Source: Perognathus longimembris pacificus (taxonomy: Eukaryota > Chordata > Mammalia > Rodentia > Heteromyidae). Taken from it: DNA of 64,000 bases. This document shows, in pieces, positions 9,824-20,334 of the stretch. Made by a program: the position numbers and the translations under genes. Positions within the stretch are counted from its first letter, which is position 1; every line of letters starts with the position of its first letter. Where the stretch lies: the NCBI RefSeq assembly GCF_023159225.1, contig NC_063174.1:43392191-43456190 (forward strand). The letters run 5' to 3'. Below the pieces are notes generated by a model, which worked only from the letters and a program-made list of their open reading frames with translations, ran no database searches and was not told the DNA's origin.

Positions 9824-12800
9824 TGTGTGCGCGCGCATGCACGTGCGTGCACATGTGTGCACATGCACCAGTCCTGGAGCTTGAACTTGGAGTGTGGATA
9901 TTGTCCCTTAGCTTTTTTTCTCAAGGCTGGTGCTCTACCACTTGAGCAATACCCCCACTTCTATCTTTTTGGTGGTTAATTGAAGATAAGAGTCTCACAG
10001 ACTTTCCCATCCAGGCTGGCTTTGAACTGTAATCCTCAGATCTCCACTTTCTCAATAGCTAGGATTATAGGCATATACCACTGGCACCTGGCTTGAAGGC
10101 TATTTTATAGAGGAGGAAACTATATCCAAGCATTCAAACTTAATTCTTGAGACTACCGAGTTTTCTCTTTCTTTGCTGGGCCTAGGACCCTGGCTGGACT
10201 GCAGCTTTAGCTGCTACAGTAAAGACAGTTCCCTTGACCTGCTCAGTAGCCAGGGCAGTGAGCTCAGAACAGAACTCACACACACACCCCCACCTCCCAT
10301 AGCTCTTTGCTCCCCATAGGGCTACCCTTTCCCGAGGGAGGTTTTCTCCTGGGACACCACCTTGCAGCCTACTCTACCCCTGTAAACCTCAGCATCCTCT
10401 CTTTTTCCCAGCCCATCTCTTCTCAGGTTTCCTAGGCCCCAAATTTCCAGACCCCAGAGCATTCAGCAGTCTGACAGTGGTCCAGTCTGAGCAGGCTTGC
10501 TCATTAGCAGGCTCTTTTTTGCTCATCCCTAGGAGCTTTTGACAGGTTTTCCTTTTCAAAGTTGGAGACAAATAGATCCAGCTGCCCAGGGAATTGAAAG
10601 CTCACTTGAAAGCTAGTGTTCAGAGCAGCCCCTCTGCTGATATGGGGACAGCAGTGGGACAGGCTCCTGCACCATCCCCTGACCCACTTCCTCCTTGTCA
10701 GTCCCGATTAGCTTGAGCGACCATGTGCAGAATGAAGGATCTTGGGGCTGTGGTACCCTTCAGGCTGAAGGAATGCTGATGGGCAAAAAGGGACCATGGG
10801 ATATGGGAACATCAGAGCTGTCAAGTTCAGGCCTGCCTTGCAAGTCAGCCTCAGGAACACGCCTCAGCTGATGGAAGCTGCTTCCCACAGGCCTTTTTTT
10901 TCTGGCTCTAAAGGCAGGAGGGAAAGACCTTGTGGCCTTTCCCTGGCCCCATGCAGCAGCTACAAAAGGCTATTCTGGGTTCCTGTTTTCTCTCAATGTG
11001 TTTGAAGTTACCTAGCTTAGCTGCTTCAGGTTTTCTTAACTTTAATAATAGTTCCACTTCTTTTTGAGAACCAAGAATTTTGTTAAGGGCCTAAAAAGCT
11101 TACATCATTCAAACTCCTCTACCCCTGCCCCTGACCAACAGTCTATAACACTTCTGATAGATCATCACTCAGCATCTCCCTTAACGCGTCAGGGTACAAG
11201 AAGCTTTCTCCCTTCCAAAGGGCTCCTACTCATCAGGAAGCAGGCCCAGGAGGCAGCCCAGAGAGGTAGGGTGGCTACCGGATAGAGCGAACTTTGAAGG
11301 CAGCAGCTTTAGAGTTCAAGGCTTTATGGGTCTAGAACAACGTCACCTGGCTGAGCCTGTGGTTCCTGAGCCTTACAACATATGAAAATACCTACCGATG
11401 TGTCATGAGGACTGGATGGAATGAGATGTAGCTAGTAGAGTGTTGAACAATGTTAGTCTCCTTTCCCTCCTACTTCACATTCTACTGGGCACTCAGTGGG
11501 GTACTCAAACACGATCACATGTATGAAATGGTGTCATCTCCAGTCTCCAGATACAAAGGAAGTCGAGAGAGATGACGCTTGCCTCTTCTGGTCTCACAAC
11601 ACCAAAAGAAAACACAACTTCTAAAGTCTGACCAGCTGGCTTCCTCTGTCTTTGGTATCAGCGGAAGGCCTGGGTCAGCAACCACCTCCCTTGAGAAGAG
11701 CCTTCATATTTTTAGCCCCGGGGCCCACATTCACAGCTGTCTCGTGCTCTGGGTTGGCACCAGAGCTGGAAACAGCTCATTTCCAATCAAACAACCTGTG
11801 CCCTCTTCCTCCCTCCTGCCACCTCTCCTGAGTGACGAGAGAACTGGACTGGAGATGGAGAAGAGAGGGAAAGGGGACCCTGAACAGGTATGTGTACAAG
11901 GCGGAAGAAGAGGGGAGGGGAAAGGTGAAGGGTCAACAAAGGAGGAAGATGAAGTGCGAGAGCTGGAGATGAGCAACCCTGGCCTCTTTCCCCACAGGGT
12001 ATGAAGAGGGTGAAGCTCATCCTGATATGGGAACAGGAATCTGACCCCCAAGATGTCCACTGACCACCTGTTCTCCCATCAGATCATAGCAAGGCCTTTC
12101 TTTCTTTGTTTCTTTCTTATCTTCCAAACCTAGCACATATGGACAGGCCTCCAGCCCAGACTGAAATCAAACCATTTCAGGAATCTCCTTCTGGAAATAC
12201 CCTTTTTTTTATGGTTAGTGAAACTACTTGGAAAAGGATGTGCAATCAGGTTCTTTGGCTCTTCTCATCCCTCCACCTGTCTTTGCTCACACCCCACCCC
12301 ACAGCCCGCCCACCTACCCTCCCCCATCTTGGTTATTTTGATCTTGGCAGCTTCCTATGCCAGCACTGAGATCCAGAAGGCCTGAGAGCTCTGAGTTCTG
12401 GGCCCAGCTCAGCCACCAGACACCCGGCATCCCCCGTGGCTGGGCCCTCCCTGGTCCTCTGTGTTCCTACTGCCAAATGGCACAATTGTTCCATGCTTGA
12501 AAGAACTGGGGCTGTAGCCATAAGAAAGGCTGAACTGATGTGGCTACCCTGGAGTAGAGCAAACTTTGTATAAATGTCCAGCCCACATCAGCCCAGGTGC
12601 ATCAAAACAGTCCTGGGTGCTCAGGGAAAGTAGCTGTCTTTGTTGGCCCCAGAAGCTCATTGTGCTTAGAAATATATTCTCCTTTTGTTCTGGTGAGGAA
12701 GAATATTGGATTATAGTTTCTGGGCCTGTGGTGAGACCAGTGACAGACATACAGGAATAGTAAGAATCTGGGTAGGCCCTTCAGTCCTATGGAAGTCTAC

Positions 12801-14108
12801 TTCTTCAGAATGAAGACACACACACACACACACACACACACTTGTGTGCTCACTACCAATTGTGTGCTCACTACCAATTGTAGTAATCAAATTAGATTCA
12901 AAGGCCAGAAGTAGGAGGAAATTGAAGTAAAGGCAAATTTCAGGGCCAAGTAAAACAGTAAGAATTGCCACCGGGAGCTAAGTCTCCCAATGGGTCACAT
13001 TCCTTGAGGCACACCACAAGCCTCACCTGGGCACCAGTGTGATGACCCACATACCCGGCTCCTGTAGGTGGCTGAGCCTTCCAGAGGTTCAGGTCCAAGC
13101 TTCAGATTGTGAAGATGGAACCATGGAGCATGGTCACATCTCCAACCATGCTTTCCCTGCTCTGAGCCACCTCCAGGTAGCCAGAGTCTGGTGGGCAGAA
13201 GGTAGAACATAGCATGGCCTGGTGTCAAGTTCAGTCTTATGGTGGTTGGCTAGTAAGACCCCTCGAGGACAAAGTCCTTGGGAATATGTAAGAAGGACTG
13301 GGGTCCTGCAGAGGAAGGTCACGGCATGAGCTGTGTGCACGAGTGTGTGTGGCACACAGCAGGTGCACGGCCTGGAGAACAGGCAAAGGAGGAGAGGGAC
13401 CGGAAGTGTTGTCAGTTAAAATACAGCAGGGCCATTTCATTTGAATCTCACTTAATTTGTTCTTAGTGTAACCATGTCGCTGTACTATTGGGACATAATT
13501 GTACTAAATAACTATTTATCTGACATTTTAAATGTCAGTGGACTGGGTTGTTTGTTGACCTTGCCAGCTAAAGCCCACTCACCGGAGAAGAACTGGCTGA
13601 TAGACGTGGGCAGGAGCGTGAGGAAGGCCAGAGGATGGGCGAAGGAGATGGAAAGGACGGCAGAGATGTAGGCCACACCAGCCACCATGGAGTAGAGGCA
13701 GGCGAGGGAGGTGTAGAGACAGAACAGGACAAAGTTGCGCATGTTCCTACTGCCGATACAGTTGCCCGTGAAGAAACAATGATGGTCGTGCCTTAGTGTG
13801 ACCCGGGCGCACACTCGGCAGAAGTGGGTGCTGGGTGGAGGGCACTGAGCCCTCCTGGACGAGGTCCCCTGGAAGGTGCTCAGGTCATCTGGAGAGTTCT
13901 GGATGACCAGGACATAATTTCCCAGGGCGTTGGCCGAAAGGAATAGGAAGAGCGCCCCGTGGAGCAGGGCAGGTGAGAAGAGGCGGGCAGCGGCGGGGTC
14001 CTCCCGCATGCTGGGCAGGAAAAGGAAGAGCTGCAGGACGAAGGTCACCAGGGAGATGCACAGGAAGTAGGCAGGGGCCACCACGTTGAGCAGCCGCAGG
14101 GCCAGCAT
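8571..14108 (-). CDS. ZDHHC22: ZDHHC22, palmitoyltransferase (two coding exons, joined 13583-14108 and 8571-8836)
   Basis: The joined frame (526 + 266 nt) encodes 263 residues plus a TAG stop, the length I recall for mammalian ZDHHC22, and the sequence is nearly identical to the family as remembered. Seen: hydrophobic spans at about 9-31, 45-68, 127-152 and 184-207, and a cytosolic Cys-rich segment between spans 2 and 3 with C97, C100, the D108-H109-H110-C111 motif and C117. A basic C-terminal tail carries the KNLQEVFGKRW motif. Known for the family: DHHC enzymes form an acyl-Cys intermediate and transfer palmitate from palmitoyl-CoA to protein cysteines in ER/Golgi membranes. ZDHHC22 has been linked to palmitoylation of the S0-S1 loop of BK potassium channels. 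Odd: the Cys-rich domain is shorter than canonical and DHHC is followed by FF rather than PW. The gene lies 30 kb from a second CpG island that may start TMEM63C, which fits human synteny. Confidence 0.96.
8817..8837 (+). promoter_or_regulatory. RE1/NRSE (REST binding site) motif across the ZDHHC22 exon boundary
   Basis: The left half TTCAGAACC, a 2-nt spacer GA, and the right half GGACAGCGCC match the degenerate RE1 consensus (TYAGMRCC, two bases, RGMSAG) at every position. They differ from the strict 21-bp site at one base (C to A in the left half). The site spans the last intron base and the first codons of the final coding exon. REST silences neuronal genes outside neurons. A neuronal palmitoyltransferase is a plausible target, but binding is inferred. 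Confidence 0.6.
9763..9836 (+). repeat. (CT)n(GT)n(GC)n compound microsatellite
   Basis: CT at 9763-9806, GT at 9807-9829, then a short GC run. It abuts the tail side of the antisense SINE at 9866. Confidence 0.97.
9866..10094 (-). repeat. Composite B1-like + Geo-like SINE
   Basis: Antisense: the GAGCTTGAACTTGG and TCTACCACTTGAGC words of the right monomer, then GGTTAATTGAAGATAAGAGTC and a 7SL-like half ending CACCTGGC. Confidence 0.85.
11285..11465 (+). repeat. MIR-like relic
   Basis: GTTCAAGGCTTTATGG, then GTGGTTCCTGAGCCTT, then ATACCTACCGATGTGTCATGAGGACTG follow MIR order, with heavy divergence. Confidence 0.5.
12816..12880 (+). repeat. (CA)n microsatellite with 18-bp tandem duplication
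   Basis: A CA array at 12816-12841, then two perfect copies of the 18-mer TTGTGTGCTCACTACCAA (12842-12859 and 12860-12877). Confidence 0.95.
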
Positions 14109-14122
14109 CCTCGATCACATTC
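13583..14122 (-). CDS. ZDHHC22: ZDHHC22 first coding exon
   Basis: On the minus strand the exon follows a pyrimidine-rich tract ending CCCATAG (acceptor AG at 14124-14123). It has 14 nt of 5' UTR, then ATG at 14108-14106. It encodes residues 1-175 plus one base of codon 176, including two membrane spans, the DHHC motif and the third span. It ends TCTCCG before GTGAGT (donor GT at 13582-13581), giving phase 1. The 3' part of the ORF beyond 13583 is intron read-through. Confidence 0.95.
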
Positions 14123-14191
14123 CTATGGGGCACAAGGTGAGAGGAAGACTTACTGTGGGGGTCCAGATGGGGCGACCTTGTGCACTCGCGC

Positions 14192-14205
14192 GGGGGGGGG
14201 GGGGG
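14192..14205 (+). repeat. Poly-G run
   Basis: Fourteen consecutive G bases in ZDHHC22 intron 1, 70 bp from the splice acceptor. Confidence 0.97.
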
Positions 14206-14650
14206 TGCTCTTTGGGTTACTTTCCCTGCCCTGGGACCAAGCAGGAGAGAAACCCAGAGATCTGAGCGGGCTCTGCAGCACCTCTGATTTGGTGACTTTG
14301 GTGCCCTACAACTATGGGCTCAACAAGCACCGTGGGGAGAGCAGCTCTCCTTTGCAGTCTGTAGGAGTCTTGATGGACTGAGAGGTGGGGCTGCGCCCCC
14401 TGGAAATGAGCCCAGGTTTGGGAGTTCAGGTTCAGACGTCTCTAGTAGAAGAAAGTGAAGGATTGAGGGCGGTGGAGTCGAAGCAAAGTCGGTCACCCCA
14501 CTGACTGGAGTCCTGCTTCGCCTCTCCTTCCCCTGTCCCCAACCGCCCATCTTGGGCATACAGAGGAACCTCACGGATTACCGGGAGATACGTTGCGGGT
14601 ATGTGGGAGGGGGGCGTGGTGTGACTCTATACGTGTCATTTGTGCGTGGT

Positions 14651-14653
<3 letters not shown>

Positions 14654-14693
<40 letters not shown>

Positions 14694-14699
14694 ACACAC
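14654..14699 (+). repeat. (GT)n microsatellite followed by TACACACAC
   Basis: About 19 GT copies flow directly into a short complementary ACACAC stretch, so the end can fold back. Confidence 0.95.
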
Positions 14700-14734
14700 G
14701 CAGCCGCTGCCACCTGGGTTTTTATTTAAGAAAA

Positions 14735-14765
14735 GAAAAACCAATCAATTAAAGCAATCGATCCA
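14735..14765. promoter_or_regulatory. Candidate AT-rich transcription-factor cluster
   Basis: ACCAATCAATTAAAGC is followed by CAATCGATCCATTGA: CCAAT, ATCAAT (PBX/ONECUT-like), ATTA and ATCGAT (ONECUT/CUX-like) in 31 bp at the inner edge of the CpG island. Confidence 0.3.
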
Positions 14766-16270
14766 TTGACCGGCGCCTGGTGGGGGTGGAGGCACAGCCG
14801 ACATGCCCGCCCGGGTGGGTTCTGCCTCAGCCCATTTTCCCCCACGCTGGCCGAAAAACTGCCCCCACCCCCACCCCGCCGCTGCCCCTGGGGCCAGTCC
14901 ACAATTCGAGCCTGCCTCCCACCCTCCCAGCCGGCGCCGTCCACACAACCCCCTGGCCCAGAAGCCCACGGCCGCCCTGGATGGACGCGTCGTGGCTAGC
15001 CGGGCCCGGCACCCCCACGGCCGGCCTCCCCCCTCCGCCACCCCGCTGCTCCGGCTCCGGCCCCCCTCCCCCCCCACCGCCCCGCTTCCCGCCCAACTTC
15101 GGAAGCCGAGAGGAAATCAGACCCGCGCGCGGGAGAGAACTTTTCCCAGGTCTGAGGAAGCGGCCAGGGGGAGGCGCGGGAAAAGTTCTGGGCAGGCGGC
15201 TGCGCCCCGGATGGACGGGCGCCACGGGGCCTTGGTCCAGGAGGCCCGGTCCGGACGGGAGTGGTCACCTTGGGATCGTCGTTGCAGGTGGCTGGACGGT
15301 CACCTTCCCCCCCCCCCCCACCTCCGGGGACCGAGGCCGCGGCGGGGCCTCTCCGCAGCCCGGGGGCGGCGCGGGGCGCGCCCGGAGGTGGGAGCTGGGG
15401 GCTCGGCGCCGGCCCCGGCCCCGGCCGTGCGCCCCCAGAGGCTGCCACGGTTCTGCCCACCCCCGAGCGCCCTGGGTCCCGGGCTCCGGCGAAGCGAGTG
15501 TCTTCCCCGCGCCCGTCGCCAGGGGGGCGCGGGAGCAGCCTCCAGATGCGGCTGGGAAGGCGGAGGGCAGGGGCCGGGGAGCGAGGGGTGCTCGGCGGGC
15601 CGCCGCCGCCGGAGCCCGGCGCGGGAGAGGCGGCGCGCGGGCCGCGGACGCGGGGAGCTGTCCCTTCAGCACCGGCCCCGGCTGACCGGGGTGGGCGGGG
15701 GGAGCCCTGCCGAGCCAGCCAGGCAGCGCGGGGCGGCCGCGGGCTCCCCGGCCACTGCCTCCGGGACGCCCGGGAAGCCGCCCGCCCCTAGTCCCCCGGT
15801 GCCACCGCGGCCGAAGGAGGAGAGGCACTCACCGAGCTCCGATGGCCGACCACCGGAGAGCCCCGGACGCCGCCGGCTCTCACCCTCCCCGAGGCTGCAA
15901 AGTTGTGGGCTCGGCCCGGCTGGCTCGCCGCCGCCTCACGCGCCGCGGCGGGGACTGGGCAGGTAGCGGGGGTGCGGGAGGAGGGAGCGGGCAGCTGCTG
16001 CCCTCCCACTTGGGCGCCAGCGAGTGGGGACCGGGAGGCGGCGGGGACGGCAGCTGGCTGGCCCCCCCCTCCCCACCTCCGCTCCTGGGGGCGGGGCCCT
16101 GGCCACCGGCTCCGCGCCGGGGACTCGCCCCCCGCACCCCCGCCCTTCCCCGAGCCTCCGAAGCGGGTTGGGGCGCCTTGCCTGACTTCGGAGCCGGCGC
16201 CTACTGGGAGATGAGGATGCAGCCCTGATGTGGAGGCTCCGGCCACCCCCTGCTCCTCCCTCCTCCCGGC
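14760..16270 (-). promoter_or_regulatory. ZDHHC22: CpG island and probable promoter of ZDHHC22
   Basis: About 1.5 kb of very GC- and CpG-rich sequence with many GGCGGG/CCCGCC boxes lies directly upstream of the coding exons. A strong donor on the minus strand (CG before GTGAGT at 15832-15827) fits a non-coding exon 1 ending at 15833, spliced to the acceptor at 14124. A CCAAT box lies at the far edge (about 16296). No TATA box is seen, as expected for an island promoter. The TSS is not resolved (probably 15.9-16.3 kb). Long open frames across the island on both strands are GC-driven. Confidence 0.75.
15834..16270 (-). other. Region of ZDHHC22 transcription start (start not resolved)
   Basis: If the donor at 15832 is used, exon 1 begins somewhere in this interval. 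The sequence is GC-rich, without TATA, with several Sp1-like boxes. The exon 1 5' boundary cannot be read from sequence alone. Confidence 0.4.
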
Positions 16271-16584
16271 TTCCCCCCCACCCCTCCCCAGGCAGTGACC
16301 AATTACCCGCCCTGCTGTGGGCTGGGAAACCCGGGGGTTTGGGAGCTCGGCGGGGCGCCGCAGCAAGGCAGCACCCGTGTCCATTAGCCAAAGGGCTGTG
16401 GTCGAGGCCTGGGGGCAGGGGGAGGCCGGGTCCCTGGCGGAGCCTGTCTGCCTGGGCTGCAATAGCCACCGTTCACTACGGTGTGCGAGCTCACATTCCA
16501 GCATCCTCAGCGTAGAGGCGGGGGGCTCAAGGGTGCAGTGGCCTGTGTCTTAGATCAGCTTGATGGCCACTACAGATTGGGCCC
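16271..16584. other. Shore of the ZDHHC22 CpG island
   Basis: GC content falls gradually. There is a CCAAT box near 16296. No exon is identified. Confidence 0.4.
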
Positions 16585-16725
16585 TTCTTACATCCAGGGC
16601 GCCGTGCTAAGCCTTTGGTATGAGGTGGTTCCATTAATCCTCTTGGCATGATCTGAGGATGAGCCCCATTCCGGGAATGAGAAGATTGGGGCTCAGAGGA
16701 GCTTAAGCTCCGTGCCCACCTTCAC
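16585..16725 (-). repeat. MIR antisense relic
   Basis: GCCGTGCTAAGCC, TTCCATTAATCCTCTTGGCA, then GAATGAGAAGATTGGGGCTCAGAGGAGCTTAAG: the reverse of MIR. Confidence 0.65.
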
Positions 16726-17533
16726 CGAGCAGGTGGAGCCCGAGCCCGGGGGTCTGCCTCTCCTTTTAGCGTTTAGGCTCCAGTTCCCAGCGTCTCGACA
16801 ATCAAGCACCTTTCCTGGGACCGGGGGAAGGAAGGTCAATGAGATTTATCCAGATGTAGGCCTGGAACCCCAAACCACCACCCTCTTCCTTTCTCCTTTG
16901 TTTACCCAGAGGTCACATTTCTCCGGTGGGAGCTGTGCAGCACCAAGAGAAGGGTTTAGAACATGGGACACTGCAGGGTTAGGGGGACCTCTGTTAGCCT
17001 CAGTTTCCCAACTGTTGTAGCTCCCCTAAGCTGCCTGCTCCACTCTTTTGGCATTAGGCAAATAGGATACAGAAATGCTTATTGTTTTCTCCGCTGGTTG
17101 ATGAAAACAAGAGCAATCCCTTGAAGAGAGGGCCATATGCTGATCGGCTCAGCCTCTATTTTTGAATCATCAGACATTGTTTTCTCTGTATTTTATCAGC
17201 ATACATAAAAATAAAAAGGGGGCCAGGAAACCTCACATGTTCTGGAAGGATCTTCTATACAAGCAGACTAGTAGCCCTTTAAGTTCTAGTGGCCCCAAGA
17301 CAGGCACCAGGAAGCACCGGTGGCCTTTACCCTCTTGGAGCAGCTTTGTGACACAGGCTGGCTGGCTGGCCCCCTTGGCCAGCTCTGGCTGCTTCTTACA
17401 TGGGCTTAGGAAGGAAGGAGCCTTGGTTTGGGCCCTGTTGATTGAAGATCTCCATTCCTTAAATACCTTGAGAGTCAGGTGGTATTTCTAATTTTATTTT
17501 GCATATGGGTGTGTGGTGGGAAGGTGTGTGTCT

Positions 17534-17535
<2 letters not shown>
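16726..17535. other. Intergenic sequence upstream of ZDHHC22
   Basis: Unique-looking DNA. 17040-17220 is AT-rich and repeat-free (TGCTTATTGTTTTC, GCATACATAAAAATAAAAA) and might be conserved. No exon is supported. Confidence 0.35.
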
Positions 17536-17578
<43 letters not shown>

Positions 17579-17584
17579 GGAGAA

Positions 17585-17632
<48 letters not shown>
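17536..17632 (+). repeat. (GT)n ... (GA)n compound microsatellite
   Basis: GT at 17536-17575, a short spacer, then GA to 17632. Confidence 0.97.
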
Positions 17633-17633
<1 letters not shown>

Positions 17634-17904
17634 AGGCAAACGTGGGAAGATGTCAGTGGGGGAAGGGAACAGTCATCCAGGAGGGAGAAAGAAATCCAGC
17701 CAGCCAGGCAGAAATGGACAAAGACAATTATTTATTTAGAAACTTAGTCCATCGACAGAAAAAGACATTAAAGCCAGATACCTGTAGCCAGTGGTTCCTC
17801 ACCCCCTTAAGGACTGAGTTGGAAGGAAGAGCAGTTAAATGCTTTGTTTTCCACAATGGCTTAATCAATAGGAAGGTCAGTTTGAGCTTCACTTTGACTC
17901 TGGC

Positions 17905-18025
17905 CCTTATCAGTGTTAAGCAGACTAAGAACGGACACTGTATGCCTACTTACCAGCTGTGTGAACTTGAATAAGTCATTTAACCTTTCTGCTCTCTGTA
18001 TGCTTGTCCATAAAATGGGACTGAG
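17905..18025 (+). repeat. MIR SINE
   Basis: CTACTTACCAGCTGTGTGAACTTG, AATAAGTCATTTAACCTTTCTGC and CCATAAAATGGGACTGAG match the MIR core. Confidence 0.8.
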
Positions 18026-18029
18026 AGCC

Positions 18030-18887
18030 AAATGGGGTAAGGTATTTTAGTGTGTGTGTGTGGGGGGGGAGGAGTTCTTTTTGTTTATCTACAACAAAAC
18101 TGTCTCCTCTAACTAAAATGAGAAATGTTGGGGGGTGGAGTGTCTTCTCTGATTTGTCCAGGGTAGCACTGAGTAAAAGTATATTGACAGATGAGTCAAT
18201 ACTGTTCTCTCTCTAAAAAGAAAAGCTAGATCCTGTGGTCTTTGAAAGATCCGGTGAGAATACATTTCCATTGATCTTACATTCTGCCACCACCCAGCCT
18301 GACTAGTCTCATTCTCCATAAACAGTGTCAGAAAATAATTTACAAAGCACATTCTCTGCTTACCCTCATCATACATTCCCATAGTTAGGCTGTGACTGTT
18401 CCTGCAGGCTGTCCCAAGGGGGCAGGGACACAGATTAAGCATCTGATTGTTATTGAGCACTTTCTTAGAGATATGCATGGTAAATCTTTCTGTTCAGTGA
18501 TGTTATTTGAATAAAGGGAATCCTTCTCCAAGTGGCAATTATTTCGTTTTGCCGCAAAAGGAAGAAATTCCATAAAGCAAGCAGCTACTCTTTTGGGGGG
18601 CAGACCCCCAACAAATGTTGGTGAGTCCTAGAGCTCCACAGATGTTTGGATGGAGACTCATCTGAAAGGCAACAGAGCTACAATGAAGGCTGCTGGGCTT
18701 CGTTTCATATTCATATTCTTGGTTCAGATGGACATAGGCTGGGGTCCCAAGGTTAAGGTTGCTCTGAAATTACCATAAGAGACAACCTTAGGCAGGATAT
18801 TCTTTTCTGCCAACAGCAAATCACAGTCAGGATGACCACAGAGTACTACCCAAGCCTCTGGAAGGCTTAATAAGAGACCATCCCAAG
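18030..18887. other. Intergenic sequence, no feature recognised
   Basis: AT-moderate unique DNA. A short GT/G run lies near 18052-18070. No RNA gene or supported ORF is seen. Confidence 0.35.
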
Positions 18888-19170
18888 CCAGGTGCTGGTG
18901 GTTTATGCCTGTAATCCTACCTACTCAGGAGGCTGAGATTTGAGGATTGGGGTTCAAATCCAGCCCTGGCAGGAAAGTTCATGACACCATGAGCTCCAAT
19001 TAACACAAGTAAGAAAGAAGGAAGGAAGGAAGGAAGAAAGAAAGGAAGGAAAAGAAGGAAACAGTAGAGATGTGGCTCAAGTGGTAGAGTGCTACCTTGA
19101 ACACAAAAGCTCAGAAACAGTGCCCGGGCCCTGAATTCAAGCCCCAGAACTGGCATACACACCAAAAAAG
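18888..19170 (+). repeat. Composite B1-like + Geo-like SINE with internal GGAA expansion
   Basis: The left half runs GCCAGGTGCTGGTGGTTTATGC to AGCTCCAATTAACACAAG. An expanded (GGAA/GAAA)n tract at about 19012-19062 replaces the A-rich linker. The right monomer ends AATTCAAGCCCCAGAACTGG. Confidence 0.85.
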
Positions 19171-19349
19171 GATGCTATTTTTGCTTGCCCTGTTTTGGAA
19201 AACACTTAAATGTAATATTCATCTCAGCCAACCAAATATATGGAAATTGGATTACCATAGGTTTATTTGGAAATGGTAATTCATTCTGCAAACACTGTCT
19301 TTATCCTAACAGCAATTACATTACTTTGGTGTAATAAAGTGCTTTGCAG

Positions 19350-19571
19350 CTGGGCGCCAGTGGCTCATGCCGGCAATCCTGGCTCCTCAGGAAGCTGAGA
19401 GCTGAGGATCGAGGTTCAAAGCCAGCCTGGACTGGCTTATCTCCAATTAATCACAGGAAAGACCACAAGTGGCACTGTGGCTCAAGTGGTAGAGTGTTAG
19501 CCTTGAGCAAAAGAAGCTCGGGGACAGTGCCCAGGCCCAGAGTTCAAGACCTAGTACCAGAAATAAAATAA
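19350..19571 (+). repeat. Young composite SINE with 17-bp target-site duplication
   Basis: The 17-mer AATAAAGTGCTTTGCAG flanks the element at 19333-19349 and 19572-19588. The body joins a 7SL-like half to a tRNA-like half and ends in an (AAAT)n-type tail. Confidence 0.92.
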
Positions 19572-19639
19572 AATAAAGTGCTTTGCAGGTTACAAAGTGC
19601 CTCCACAAAATTACAATTTTATTCTACTCATCTTTCCAC

Positions 19640-19735
19640 AGCCCTGTAAGCTGGATGGGACAAGAAGAAGTAGAAGAATTAAACCATTTTTCTCATGAGG
19701 AAACTGAGGCTTGGAGATTTACTGCATGTTAATTT
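19640..19735 (-). repeat. MIR antisense relic
   Basis: TTTTTCTCATGAGGAAACTGAGGCTTGGAG is the reverse of the MIR 3' core. Confidence 0.6.
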
Positions 19736-19894
19736 GCAAGCTTTGCTTATATCCAATTTGATATGCAATTTACTATGCAAAGACCCCATTGGCAATATTT
19801 AACTTTATTGGAATATGACATTTACATAAAGGAAGTTGACATATAGCATACTCAGAGTAAAAGACCTGAATAATCTCCCTTTACTTAAAACAGC

Positions 19895-20132
19895 TCTGAG
19901 CCCAGTGTAGATGGCTCACGCCTGTCATCCTAACTACTCAAGAGGCTGAGATCTAAGGATCACAATTTGAAGCTGGACTGGGCAGAAAATCCCATAAGAC
20001 TCATCTTCAGTTAACCAGCAGAAAGACAGAAGTGGATCTGTGGCTCAAGTGGGAGAGCACCAGCCTTGAGCAAAATAAGCCAAGAATGTGAAATCCTAAA
20101 TTCAAGCTCCAGTACCAGCATGCTCATGCGTG
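19895..20132 (+). repeat. Composite B1-like + Geo-like SINE
   Basis: GCCCAGTGTAGATGGCTCACGCC starts the 7SL-like half. The right half has GGCTCAAGTGGGAGAGCACC and ends AAGCTCCAGTACCAGC, leading into a CA array. Confidence 0.85.
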
Positions 20133-20134
20133 CG

Positions 20135-20136
<2 letters not shown>

Positions 20137-20181
<45 letters not shown>
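20137..20181 (+). repeat. (CA)n microsatellite at SINE tail
   Basis: About 21 CA copies immediately 3' of the SINE at 19895-20132. Confidence 0.97.
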
Positions 20182-20185
<4 letters not shown>

Positions 20186-20334
20186 GCTGCTCTGCTCCTC
20201 ACTCTGCACCCCATCTATTCCATTTTCCCTAATAGCCCTTGTCACCATCTAATACAGTACATGGTTCACTGTTTACTCTCTCTTCCAGTATACCAGTTCC
20301 TTGAGAGCAGTATTTGAGCACTGATCACTGATGT

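Larger units (their letters stand above)
8837..13582 (-). other. ZDHHC22 intron between the two coding exons
   Basis: A 4.75 kb GT-AG phase-1 intron. It contains a (CT)n(GT)n array plus antisense composite SINE (9763-10094), a MIR-like relic (about 11285-11465), a (CA)n tract and an 18-bp tandem duplication near 12842. Much of the rest is unique. The 17-bp near-palindrome at 13522-13538 (TGACATTT, T, AAATGTCA) lies 50 bp inside the donor end. Confidence 0.85.
14123..15832 (-). other. ZDHHC22 intron 1 (5' UTR intron, inferred)
   Basis: It runs between the donor at 15832 and the acceptor at 14124-14123. It contains a 14-G run (14192-14205), a GT array (14654-14691) and an AT-rich homeodomain/Cut-like cluster (14735-14765), plus the inner half of the CpG island. 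Confidence 0.55.

Noticed and set aside
13512..13582. C-terminal extension of the 198-residue first-exon ORF
   Set aside because: These codons read past the GTGAGT donor into the intron. The family sequence continues in the exon at 8836.
15665..15673. Second RE1: perfect left half TTCAGCACC in the CpG island
   Set aside because: The right half does not match at the canonical spacing, and a 9-bp half-site is expected by chance.
14780..15966. Plus-strand 301- and 387-residue ORFs over the ZDHHC22 CpG island
   Set aside because: Same GC-driven effect: low-complexity Pro/Arg/Gly composition and competing open frames, with no recognised family.
17121..17138. MAF-type site TGCTGATCGGCTCAGC
   Set aside because: The spacing between half-sites does not fit the 13- or 14-bp MARE.
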